A DNA stretch of 15,665 bases, taken from NCBI GenBank assembly GCA_902783215.1, contig CACZQD010000089.1, forward strand, positions 1 through 15,665, read 5' to 3'. The stretch's first letter is position 1. Every line of letters starts with the position of its first letter. The notes under the pieces are model-generated. The model made no database searches, was not told the DNA's origin, and worked only from the letters and a program-made list of their open reading frames with translations. Position numbers and translations under genes: made by a program. Of this stretch, positions 1 through 6,116 are shown one piece after another. Origin of the DNA: an uncultured Erysipelotrichaceae bacterium (GTDB lineage: Bacteria > Bacillota_I > Bacilli_A > RF39 > UBA660).

Positions 1-289
1 CTTGAAAATGTTACATTAATTAAAAAATGATGTCCGCTCAGACTGTAAAGGAGGTGTTACTATGTGCGATGTTGTTGAAAAGATTGTGAACAAAGGAATT
101 GAGCAGGGCATTGAGCAAGGAATTGAGCAAGGTATTGAGCAAGGTATTGAACAAGGATTAAATAATAAAGCCTTAGATATAGCTGAGAAGTTATTAAAAA
201 CAAATATGTCAATAAATGAAATATCTAAGATAACTGAATTATCTATCGAACAAATAGAAAAAATACGAGATAATACTGCTGATAAGTAA
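1..289 (+). pseudogene. C-terminal remnant of an Rpn-family (PD-(D/E)XK) recombination-promoting nuclease/putative transposase
   Basis: The intact open stretch from ATG 62 encodes 75 residues: MCDVVEKI, a run of GIEQ repeats, then a helical tail (ALDIAEKLLKTNMSINEISKITELSIEQIEKI). That tail is typical of the extreme C-terminus of Rpn/PDDEXK transposase-like proteins, which are usually about 280-320 residues. No nuclease core is present. Upstream, the same frame is open back to a TAA at 17-19 and reads ...VRSDCKGGVT just before MCDVV, as if the ancestral gene continued. A different frame (LENVTLIKK) runs from base 1 and stops at 28-30. The switch lies at an A-run (22-27), so a frameshift in a longer gene beginning outside the window is plausible. 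A GGAGG at 50-54 precedes ATG 62, so a short peptide could still be made. The family assignment rests on the C-terminal pattern alone. Confidence 0.6.
95..154 (+). repeat. Five 12-bp tandem units encoding GIEQ
   Basis: Five in-frame 12-bp units encode Gly-Ile-Glu-Gln. They differ mainly at third codon positions (ggc/gga/ggt, cag/caa, gag/gaa). Such G-x-E-x linkers of variable number are common just before the C-terminal helix of Rpn-family proteins and vary by slippage. They probably form a long charged helix. Confidence 0.8.
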
Positions 290-332
290 TTTTTTATTTG
301 ATATCAGAATAGATAACTAAGAAAGATACTAG

Positions 333-349
333 GAAACTGGTTTCTTTTT
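333..349 (+). terminator. Weak possible terminator after the Rpn remnant
   Basis: GAAAC (333-337), a two-base gap, then GTTTC (340-344) is followed by TTTTTG. The stem is short and the loop too tight for a convincing terminator unless the inner pairs open, so this is tentative. Apart from the promoter listed next, nothing else is recognisable between the remnant and prs. Confidence 0.25.
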
Positions 350-383
350 GTTTTAATCATTAAGTTAAATTTGTCGTTTGGTG

Positions 384-413
384 TTGACAATGACATTTAA
401 TTTATTATACAAT
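384..413 (+). promoter_or_regulatory. Sigma-A promoter of prs
   Basis: A perfect -35 TTGACA lies at 384-389 and a -10 TACAAT at 408-413, with 18-bp spacing (TATACA at 406-411 would give 16). The start point would fall near 420, leaving a short leader of about 23 nt before the GGGAGG ribosome site (433-438) and ATG 443. Confidence 0.75.
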
Positions 414-442
414 TATATTGTAATAATAATACGGGAGGGTTT

Positions 443-1537
443 ATGAGAGATTTAAAGATTATTGTTCCAGATAACTTCATTGACGTTGGAAGAAAAATTA
501 ACGTTAATCTTAATAAATTAAAAAGGACTAGTGGTGTTAATTATATTATTAAGCCTGGTTTAGAAAGGTTTAATAATGGTGAGGGTAAGTGTTTATATAA
601 TGATTCATTGCGTGGTACTGATATGTTTATTTTGAGTGATGTTTCTAATTATTCAATTACTTATGATAGTCCAGTTGGGCTTCATCATATGATGCCTGAT
701 GAGCACTTTCAGGATATTAAACGTATGATTAATGCATCATGTGGTAATAGTAGTCGTATTGTTGTTGTTATGCCATATATGTATCAATCTAGACAAGATA
801 AAAGAAATGGCCGTGAGTCTCTTGATCTTGCTATGGCTTTAGGAGAGTTGAATCACTATGGTGTGTCAGAAGTTATTACAGCTGATGTTCATAATAAAGC
901 AGCATGTGATAATGCTTCACCTAATCGACCAATTAATAATTTCTATTGCAGTGATGATATTATTTTGAATTTAGTTGAAAAAGAGTTTTTCAATTTTGAA
1001 AAGTCAATGATTGGTAGTCCTGATTTTGGAGCTATTCCAAGAGCTAATTTTTATGCGTCGATATTAGGTGGTTTACCTTTAGGAATTTTTTATAAGCAAA
1101 GAGACTACGATAAAGTAACTGATGGGGTTAATAAGATTAAAAAACATAAATTTTTATATGAAGGTAGTATTAGAGGCAAGGATGTCTTAATTGTTGATGA
1201 TATGATAGCTACTGGTGGATCTATTTTAAAATCAGCTCAACAATTAAAGAAAAAAGGTGTAGGTAGAGTATTTTTAGTAGCTACTTTTGGATTATTTACT
1301 AAAGGTTATGAAATGTTTGATGAAGCTTATAGCAAAGGTGTATTTGATAAGGTATATGCAACTAATTTAAATTATGTACCATCCGAAATAAAAAATAAAC
1401 CTTGGTTTGAAGAAGTAGATTGTTCAATGAAGTTAGCTAATATTATTTGCAATATTAATGAAGATAAATCTATTGGTACTTTATTAAATGCTAAAGCGGA
1501 GACAGTTGCTAAGATAAAAAAATTAAAAATGAAATAA
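443..1537 (+). CDS. prs: Ribose-phosphate pyrophosphokinase (PRPP synthetase), long form
   Basis: This enzyme transfers pyrophosphate from ATP to ribose 5-phosphate to make PRPP for purine, pyrimidine, histidine, tryptophan and NAD synthesis in the cytosol. The ATP-binding stretch PYMYQSRQDKR lies near residues 111-121, the metal-binding DVH near 148-150, and the PRPP-binding loop VLIVDDMIATGGSI at 248-261 with the paired acidic DD and the TGG. At 364 residues it is longer than the common form of about 315. The extra length is spread through the middle and C-terminus, as in long-form Prs proteins of clostridia-like Firmicutes. ATG 443 sits 4 nt after GGGAGGG and is the only sensible start. 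The gene is monocistronic, with its own promoter and a hairpin terminator directly after the stop. There is no sign of damage. Confidence 0.93.
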   Translation: MRDLKIIVPDNFIDVGRKINVNLNKLKRTSGVNYIIKPGLERFNNGEGKCLYNDSLRGTDMFILSDVSNYSITYDSPVGLHHMMPDEHFQDIKRMINASCGNSSRIVVVMPYMYQSRQDKRNGRESLDLAMALGELNHYGVSEVITADVHNKAACDNASPNRPINNFYCSDDIILNLVEKEFFNFEKSMIGSPDFGAIPRANFYASILGGLPLGIFYKQRDYDKVTDGVNKIKKHKFLYEGSIRGKDVLIVDDMIATGGSILKSAQQLKKKGVGRVFLVATFGLFTKGYEMFDEAYSKGVFDKVYATNLNYVPSEIKNKPWFEEVDCSMKLANIICNINEDKSIGTLLNAKAETVAKIKKLKMK

Positions 1538-1539
1538 AA

Positions 1540-1569
1540 AAAGCGTTAGGTTAACTAATGCTTTCTTTT
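1540..1569. terminator. Bidirectional terminator between prs and the convergent minus-strand pair
   Basis: AAAGCGTTAG (1540-1549) pairs with CTAATGCTTT (1555-1564) through one G-U pair over a GTTAA loop. On the plus strand it is followed by CTTTT. On the minus strand the A-run at 1536-1542 becomes a run of U after the stem. The minus-strand gene stops inside the 3' arm (TAG, 1557-1555), so one hairpin serves both transcripts. Confidence 0.8.
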
Positions 1570-2421
1570 GAAAAATCTAAGAAATTTATTTTTTTGTTGT
1601 TTTTTATCTTCTTCGTTGTTATTTTCTTTTATATCATTAATATGTTCAATATTATCTTCCTCGTTGTTTTTTTCTTTTATATCATTAATATGTTCAATAT
1701 ATTTAGGTTTAGCAAGTTCATCTTCTCTTGTTCTTTTTAATATTTCTTGAAACCATGTTGGAAATTCTTCAATAGGTAAATATATATTTTTTAAGATATT
1801 TTCTTCATTATTATTTAGAATATTCATAACTGATAATGATACATTTTGATATTGATAATTATCTGTTTGAATATCACATAGTAATTTAAATATATCATTA
1901 GAACTTATTATAATACCAGATGAATCAAAAGATATATCCAGATTAGTAGTTGGATTTTTTATTGTAAATGGTTCATCTTTTAAATTTGATTTTAGTTTTT
2001 CACTAATAAGTAATTTTTTTTCTGTTTTGGATAGAAAATCTTGAATTATAGGTCCTACAAGTTTTATTATGTCTAAACAATCATTTGCTGATTCATTTTG
2101 ATTAATATACCAATCATTATTCGTTTTATTTAATTTATAACGGTCTTTACTATCATCATCAGTTTCTATATAAAACTTGAATGTGTTTTTATTAACTGTT
2201 TTAATTTCCACTTGATAAATGTCAGAAAAAGTTTCATTAAGTAATGAATATAATTCATTTTCACAATTTTTAATATATGTTTTGATATTCTTTTGATTCA
2301 ATAAATGATAAACACTTTTTAAAGATATATAATTAATATCATTATTTTCTGGTTGACTTAGTAGTTTTTTTAATTCTTCTAATATTTCCTTATTGGAATT
2401 TAATTGTTTATTATTATCCAT
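1555..2421 (-). CDS. Uncharacterised protein, paralogue of the gene at 2441-3226
   Basis: I do not recognise this 288-residue protein. It has no signal peptide or clear membrane span, is rich in Asn, Lys, Glu and Ile, and should be cytosolic. It aligns along most of its length with its upstream neighbour: a helical N-terminus, YISLKSV, NDWYI in the middle, then a FDSSGIIIS stretch and TREDELAKPKYIE. The C-terminus carries two copies of a 16-residue acidic repeat (EHINDIKE...) and ends in a basic aromatic tail, KFLRFFKRKH. The start at 2421 was chosen because GGAGG precedes that ATG by a normal distance. The frame stays open upstream for 39 more codons but only by overlapping the neighbour. 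The 19-nt gap after that neighbour indicates one transcript. The function is unknown. Confidence 0.75.
   Translation of the reverse strand: MDNNKQLNSNKEILEELKKLLSQPENNDINYISLKSVYHLLNQKNIKTYIKNCENELYSLLNETFSDIYQVEIKTVNKNTFKFYIETDDDSKDRYKLNKTNNDWYINQNESANDCLDIIKLVGPIIQDFLSKTEKKLLISEKLKSNLKDEPFTIKNPTTNLDISFDSSGIIISSNDIFKLLCDIQTDNYQYQNVSLSVMNILNNNEENILKNIYLPIEEFPTWFQEILKRTREDELAKPKYIEHINDIKEKNNEEDNIEHINDIKENNNEEDKKQQKNKFLRFFKRKH
1604..1699 (-). repeat. Two 48-bp tandem copies encoding a 16-residue acidic repeat
   Basis: Two 48-bp units (1604-1651 and 1652-1699) lie in the 3' part of the minus-strand gene and encode IEHINDIKE(K/N)NNEED. Copies differ at very few bases, which points to a recent duplication. 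They lengthen an acidic linker between the conserved REDELAKPK segment and the basic C-terminal tail. The paralogue lacks the repeat. Confidence 0.85.
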
Positions 2422-2440
2422 ATTACCTCCTGAATTATAT

Positions 2441-3226
2441 TTAATTATTTTTAAAGAATCTAAATTTCTTTTGTTTTTGATTTTTATCTTTTTGCATACT
2501 ATTGTCATCAACAATTTCAATACATTTAGGTTTAGCAAGTTCGTCTTCTCTAATTTGTTTTAGATATGGTTGTATATAACTTGGAAATTTATTAATAGGA
2601 ACATAAAGACGATTTAATAATATTTCTTCATTATTATATAATAAACTCGTGATTGAGTTTGAAACATAATCATATTCAAATTCATTACTCTCAATATCAA
2701 AATGTAGAGATAGTAATTCTCCGTATTCAATAACTATTCCTCTTTTACATAAAGATATTTTTAAAGGATTATTGATTGTTTCTATTTCTTGTATTTCATG
2801 AGAGGCTAGGTAGTTACAAAACATAAAAGAATTTTTACACTCTTTTTCTATTTTTTTAGTTACGGGAGCGATTCTTGCTGAAACCTTTGTTGCTAAATGG
2901 TTACTGTTTTTAAAATCAACATACCAATCATCATTTTTACGTTCGAAACGAAATTTTTGATTTTCATTATTTATTATTAATGAAAATATTAATTCGTAAT
3001 AATTAAGTTTTAAGCTTTTTACTTCGAGATAAGTATAATATTCAAGTCTTTCTACCCCGTTGGATAATAATTCTTCATATTTATATTTATCAATTTTTAA
3101 TATATTAACAACGCTATTAAGTGATATATACTCTTTTTTTTCGTTTTCATCTGATTCTATAATTTGTTTAATAATTTTTAGTAGTTTTTTATTACTTGTA
3201 ATTTCTGATATTTGATTATTTTCCAT
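2441..3226 (-). CDS. Uncharacterised protein, first of two tandem paralogues
   Basis: This 261-residue cytosolic-type protein is of unknown function. The ATG at 3226 follows AAGGAGG with normal spacing. It shares with the next gene an N-terminal helix, YISLNSVVNIL (about residues 34-44), DDWYVDF, a C-terminal stretch (YNNEEILLNRLYVPINKFP), the near-identical REDELAKPKCIE, and a basic aromatic end (KKFRFFKNN). It lacks the 16-residue acidic repeats of its partner. Alternating hydrophobic strands in the middle (VKSLKLNYYELIFSLII) suggest a beta-rich central domain. It is transcribed from a promoter directly upstream that appears to share its -35 box with the opposite gene. Because the pair looks coexpressed and similar, they may form a hetero-oligomer, but that is inference. 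Confidence 0.75.
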   Translation of the reverse strand: MENNQISEITSNKKLLKIIKQIIESDENEKKEYISLNSVVNILKIDKYKYEELLSNGVERLEYYTYLEVKSLKLNYYELIFSLIINNENQKFRFERKNDDWYVDFKNSNHLATKVSARIAPVTKKIEKECKNSFMFCNYLASHEIQEIETINNPLKISLCKRGIVIEYGELLSLHFDIESNEFEYDYVSNSITSLLYNNEEILLNRLYVPINKFPSYIQPYLKQIREDELAKPKCIEIVDDNSMQKDKNQKQKKFRFFKNN

Positions 3227-3246
3227 AATTCCTCCTTGTGCGCTAT

Positions 3247-3275
3247 ATTATATACTATTTTTTTTGATATTGCAA
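3247..3275 (-). promoter_or_regulatory. Promoter of the minus-strand paralogue pair
   Basis: Read on the minus strand, TTGCAA (3275-3270) is followed after exactly 17 nt by TATAAT (3252-3247). Transcription would start near 3240, leaving a short leader with AGGAGG before ATG 3226. The -35 hexamer is a palindrome that is also used on the plus strand. Confidence 0.65.
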
Positions 3276-3299
3276 ATAATTATATTAATGTGCTATAAT
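3270..3299 (+). promoter_or_regulatory. Promoter of the 3316-3926 gene pair
   Basis: TTGCAA (3270-3275) is followed after 18 nt by TATAAT (3294-3299). The upstream TGTG of TGTGCTATAAT gives an extended -10. The predicted start lies only a few bases before the GGGGAGG ribosome site (3304-3310), so the leader would be very short. Confidence 0.65.
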
Positions 3300-3315
3300 G
3301 AATGGGGAGGTTATT

Positions 3316-3657
3316 ATGGAGAATCAAGATAATAAAAAGTTTTTTAAATTAGAAATTATATTAAGTGTTTTAACTGGAGTTAATTTAACAGATGATTTTA
3401 ATGAGGTTATAGATTTTTATAAATTTGTTTTTATGGATGAGTTAATAAGTACCATGAGTATGCCAATTTTAAAAAGAAGTATATGTAATCATATATTAGA
3501 ACTTTATCCGGAATTATCTAAAGTTAAATGTGATACTAAAAAGATTAATAAATGGTTAGATAAACAAAAAGAAAAATATGGTGATGAAATACTAATATGT
3601 ATAGTTGGTCAAACATTAGAAGATGAGAAAGTAAAAAAATTAATATATAAGGGGTAA
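3316..3657 (+). CDS. Small uncharacterised cytosolic protein
   Basis: This 113-residue protein has no family I recognise. It looks all-helical: an N-terminal hydrophobic helix (FFKLEIILSVLTGVNL), a helix around DDFNEVIDFYKFVFMDEL, and a charged C-terminus with a WLDKQKEKYGDEI helix. A run rich in I, L, E and P (ICNHILELYPEL) suggests a small packed domain rather than a membrane protein. ATG 3316 was chosen over ATG 3298 because GGGGAGG (3304-3310) precedes it at proper spacing, and the earlier ATG lies on top of the -10 element. It is followed 5 nt later by a small membrane protein gene, so the two are probably cotranscribed. Confidence 0.65.
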   Translation: MENQDNKKFFKLEIILSVLTGVNLTDDFNEVIDFYKFVFMDELISTMSMPILKRSICNHILELYPELSKVKCDTKKINKWLDKQKEKYGDEILICIVGQTLEDEKVKKLIYKG

Positions 3658-3662
3658 TCTAG

Positions 3663-3926
3663 ATGGATGTAAAAGAAGAAATTGAAAATATAAAAAAACG
3701 TAATAAACGTGTAGAATTAGATAAGAGCTGGGAAACTAGTATTACAAGAAGATTATGTATTTGTTTACTAACTTTTTTAGTTGTTTTGTTTTATTCTTAT
3801 TTAATAAGACATTATAGTAATATTTTTTTAAGTTCTTTAGTACCAGTTATTGGTTTTATATTATCTACTTTATCGTTGAAGTTTATTAGAAAAATTTGGG
3901 AAAAGTATCATAAAACAGAAATGTAA
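3663..3926 (+). CDS. Small two-helix membrane protein
   Basis: This 87-residue protein has a charged cytosolic N-terminus (about 1-28) followed by two hydrophobic helices (about 31-48 and 56-73) and a basic tail, so both ends are probably cytosolic. The pattern WETSITRR...TF, then VPVIGFILSTLSLKFIRKIW resembles a widespread family of small two-helix bacterial proteins of unknown function (recognised from the motif pattern only). It lies 5 nt downstream of the preceding gene. Its last codons (KTEM and stop) form one arm of a terminator hairpin whose other arm encodes the same four residues at the end of rnhC. Confidence 0.75.
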   Translation: MDVKEEIENIKKRNKRVELDKSWETSITRRLCICLLTFLVVLFYSYLIRHYSNIFLSSLVPVIGFILSTLSLKFIRKIWEKYHKTEM

Positions 3927-3945
3927 TTTCACATTTCTGTTTTTA
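3912..3945. terminator. Perfect 13-bp bidirectional terminator between convergent genes
   Basis: AAAACAGAAATGT (3912-3924) is perfectly complementary to ACATTTCTGTTTT (3931-3943) over a 6-nt loop. The plus strand continues in T, and the minus strand also ends in U because the stem begins AAAA. Both flanking coding regions end inside it (plus stop 3924-3926, minus stop 3931-3929), leaving two bases between the genes. Confidence 0.92.
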
Positions 3946-4882
3946 GTTGTTCTTTAATTTTTTCAGTGTTTTTAAAATTTAGTTTTGCGCACTTAGTTAA
4001 AATATCAAATCCTTTTTCTTTAACTAATTTAGTTCCAATATTATCGGCTTCAAATCCGCCACTTTTTGGCAAGGTAGTTCCAATTTCTTTTGATAGTTTA
4101 TCAAATTCTTGTAAGAATATATAGCGACTAATTAATGAAGCACATGCAACAGCTACTGAATGATCTTCTCCTTTAGTAATAAATGTAATATCGCTTACTG
4201 GGTTAGGGACACTTTTTAAATAACGATAGTATAGTTTCGGATCACAAAATTGATCAACAATTATTTTTTCTTGTCCTAAATTTTTATCCACTAATTGTCT
4301 TAAAGCTTTATTATGTAATATTGCTTTAATAGTATTCATATTCATTGATACTTGATCATATATTTCATTATATTTTTCAGGACTCAATGTATAAGTTGAA
4401 TATTCAATTTTCTTTAAAAACTTTGGTACTAATTTAACTATTTCCTCATCAGTTAATTTTTTTGAATCTTTCACACCTAATTCGTTGATTTCTTCTATTT
4501 GATTTTTGTTTACATAAGCAGCTGTAACAACAATTGGTCCAAAATAGTCTCCTGTTCCGACTTCATCTGATCCGATAGCTGAACAAGTTATGGCTTTATT
4601 TTTTTTATCTTTTTTTTTATCTTTTTTTTTATCTTCGCTATTTTTAACATCGACTTTTTTGCCTGGATTGTTGTGTTGCTCCATTTCTATCCACATTTTT
4701 GATGATAGATCAGCTGTTTTTCCTTGAAATACTGCTTTTCCTGATGTATAAACAGTAACTACACAGTCAGCATCATCTGCTTGAAATAAAGCATATGGAG
4801 GGGTTTTTAGTCTTTTAAAATCATCATAAAATTTATCCATCTCTTTCATTGTTTTGTCGCTTAGTTTAACTGTTATTGTCAT
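3929..4882 (-). CDS. rnhC: Ribonuclease HIII
   Basis: RNase HIII cleaves the RNA strand of RNA-DNA hybrids and helps remove R-loops and primers. The 317-residue product has the N-terminal substrate-binding domain typical of HIII (about 1-75), a Lys/Asp-rich linker (about 76-97, KKKDKKKDKK), then the type 2 RNase H domain. GSDEVGTGDYFGP (104-116) supplies D106 and E107, DSKKL is at 139-143, IVDQF supplies D210, and KGEDHSVAVACASLISR supplies E239, giving the DEDE set of type HIII. The start at 4882 follows GAGGTG at normal spacing. The gene is divergent from cvpA, which matches the rnhC-(zapA)-cvpA arrangement of Bacilli, but zapA is absent here. The long Lys/Asp linker looks like expansion of a simple A-rich sequence. 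Confidence 0.95.
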   Translation of the reverse strand: MTITVKLSDKTMKEMDKFYDDFKRLKTPPYALFQADDADCVVTVYTSGKAVFQGKTADLSSKMWIEMEQHNNPGKKVDVKNSEDKKKDKKKDKKNKAITCSAIGSDEVGTGDYFGPIVVTAAYVNKNQIEEINELGVKDSKKLTDEEIVKLVPKFLKKIEYSTYTLSPEKYNEIYDQVSMNMNTIKAILHNKALRQLVDKNLGQEKIIVDQFCDPKLYYRYLKSVPNPVSDITFITKGEDHSVAVACASLISRYIFLQEFDKLSKEIGTTLPKSGGFEADNIGTKLVKEKGFDILTKCAKLNFKNTEKIKEQLKTEM

Positions 4883-4949
4883 AAATTCACCTCATATATA
4901 TTGTATCATATATTTAGATATTTTTCTTTCTTTTTTTAATAATTTATAT

Positions 4950-4955
4950 TATAAT
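4950..4955 (+). promoter_or_regulatory. Probable -10 element of cvpA
   Basis: TATAAT lies at 4950-4955, about 19 nt before the ATG of cvpA. No good -35 box is visible at 16-18 nt upstream, where the sequence is a T/C-rich run. The element is a plausible but incomplete sigma-A promoter. Confidence 0.35.
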
Positions 4956-4973
4956 TAAATTGGTGGTAGTATA

Positions 4974-5624
4974 ATGGTAGATATAATTATTATAATTTTA
5001 CTTTGTTTTGGATTTTTAATTGGCTTTAAAAGAGGATTTACGAGACAGTTAGTTTCTCTTTTAGGAATCATTTTAATGGTAGTATTATCATATGTATTTA
5101 AAGAGCCACTAGCTGTTTTTATGTATAATCATTTTCCTTTTTTATCTTTTGGTGGATTAAGTTCTTTAAATATTTTATTTTATGAGATAATTGCTTTTGT
5201 TATTGTTTTTAGTATATTAAGTTTAATTTTAAAACTATTAATGATGTTAACTAATGTATTTGAAAAAATACTTAGCATGACTATTTTACTTGGTGTACCA
5301 TCAAAAATATTAGGTGGATTACTGGGATTAGTTGAAAATTATATAATTGTTTTTATCGCATTATATTTTTTAAGTTTTCCAATGTTTGGATTTAATTTAA
5401 ATGAATCAAAGCTTGCTAATTTTATGTTAAAGAAAACACCTGTTTTAAGTAATATTTGTAATAATAGTGTGAGTGTTTCTGATAGTTTTAAAGAGTTAAT
5501 GAATGATTATGATGATAAAATTGATAAAGATAAATTAAATAACGAAACATTAAAATTATTTACTAAATATGATCTTATAAGCAAAGATAATGTTGATAAT
5601 TTAATTAAAAAAGGGAAACTATAG
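4974..5624 (+). CDS. cvpA: CvpA-family integral membrane protein
   Basis: The 216-residue product matches the CvpA (colicin V production) family. The N-terminal helix (VDIIIIILLCFGFLIGFKRGF) is followed by the basic RGFTRQ turn, a second helix (LLGIILMVVLSYVF), then two further helices around 60-95 and 105-135. The extreme C-terminus (about 150-216) is charged and soluble. CvpA proteins sit in the inner membrane and are linked to envelope homeostasis; the molecular role is not settled. The gene is divergent from rnhC as in other Bacilli. polX and mutS2, which often follow, are missing, and spoVAC comes next after 49 nt. Confidence 0.85.
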   Translation: MVDIIIIILLCFGFLIGFKRGFTRQLVSLLGIILMVVLSYVFKEPLAVFMYNHFPFLSFGGLSSLNILFYEIIAFVIVFSILSLILKLLMMLTNVFEKILSMTILLGVPSKILGGLLGLVENYIIVFIALYFLSFPMFGFNLNESKLANFMLKKTPVLSNICNNSVSVSDSFKELMNDYDDKIDKDKLNNETLKLFTKYDLISKDNVDNLIKKGKL

Positions 5625-5625
5625 T

Positions 5626-5654
5626 GTATAAAATAATCTTTCTAAATCATAATA
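5626..5654 (+). promoter_or_regulatory. Candidate sigma-G promoter of the spoVA operon
   Basis: GTATA (5626-5630) and CATAATA (5648-5654) are separated by 17 nt. They fit the forespore sigma-G consensus known from Bacillus subtilis (-35 GHATR, -10 CATWHTA). Its position directly before spoVAC agrees with known sigma-G control of spoVA. The predicted start (about 5661) would fall at the ribosome site, leaving a leader of only about 13 nt, which weakens the call. Confidence 0.45.
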
Positions 5655-5661
5655 GATTTAG
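5642..5661 (+). other. Inverted repeat overlapping the spoVAC ribosome-binding site
   Basis: CTAAATC (5642-5648) pairs with GATTTAG (5655-5661) over a 6-nt loop. The 3' arm ends inside TAGGAGG (5659-5665), the ribosome site of spoVAC. In a read-through transcript from cvpA the hairpin could partly mask that site. Alternatively it is an operator or chance; there is no T-run, so it is not a terminator. Confidence 0.4.
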
Positions 5662-5673
5662 GAGGATTTTTTT

Positions 5674-6114
5674 ATGAATAAAAAAAAATATAAAGAAATA
5701 GTTGATAATCATACTCCAAAAGAAAATCGTTTGTTTAATTGTTTTGTCAGCTTTTTTATTGGAGGAATTATGGGGTTAATTGGTCAATTATTAGTTGAAG
5801 GATATTCTTATTATTTAGATATATCCACTAAGGAAGCTTCTACATTTATGATAATTACGTTAATTTTCTTAGGTTGTTTATTTACAAGTTTAGGATTCTT
5901 CGATAAATGGGTTGGGTTTGCTAAATGTGGATTAATTATTCCGATTACGGGTTTTGCGCATGCAATGATGAGTACAGCATTAGAATATCGGAAAGAAGGT
6001 TTAGTAACTGGACTTGGTGCGAGTATGTTTAAATTAGCTGGTTCTGTAATTATTTTTGGAGTTGTATCGGCATATGTTTTTGGACTTTTAAGATTATTAA
6101 TTATTGGAGGATGA
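5674..6114 (+). CDS. spoVAC: Stage V sporulation protein AC
   Basis: SpoVAC is a membrane subunit of the channel that moves dipicolinic acid into the spore and releases it in germination. The 146-residue product has a short cytosolic N-terminus with the family pattern (HTPKENRLFNCFVSFFIGG), then four hydrophobic segments: about 27-45, 60-78, 88-105 and 123-143. The conserved LIIPITGFAHAMMS stretch near residues 90-103 reappears in SpoVAEB as PITSFGH, showing the common ancestry of the two subunits. Length is as in the family (about 150). A strong AGGAGG precedes ATG 5674 by 8 nt. It heads a tight three-gene operon. Confidence 0.95.
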   Translation: MNKKKYKEIVDNHTPKENRLFNCFVSFFIGGIMGLIGQLLVEGYSYYLDISTKEASTFMIITLIFLGCLFTSLGFFDKWVGFAKCGLIIPITGFAHAMMSTALEYRKEGLVTGLGASMFKLAGSVIIFGVVSAYVFGLLRLLIIGG

Positions 6115-6116
6115 TT

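Noticed and set aside
290..383. A riboswitch or T-box upstream of prs
   Set aside because: The predicted transcript starts near 420, so the leader is too short, and no conserved box or purine-riboswitch core is visible upstream.
1558..1750. Plus-strand open frames rich in Phe and Ile opposite the first minus-strand paralogue
   Set aside because: They are the complement of the 48-bp repeat and Lys/Asn-rich tail, have no ribosome site, and begin inside the terminator.
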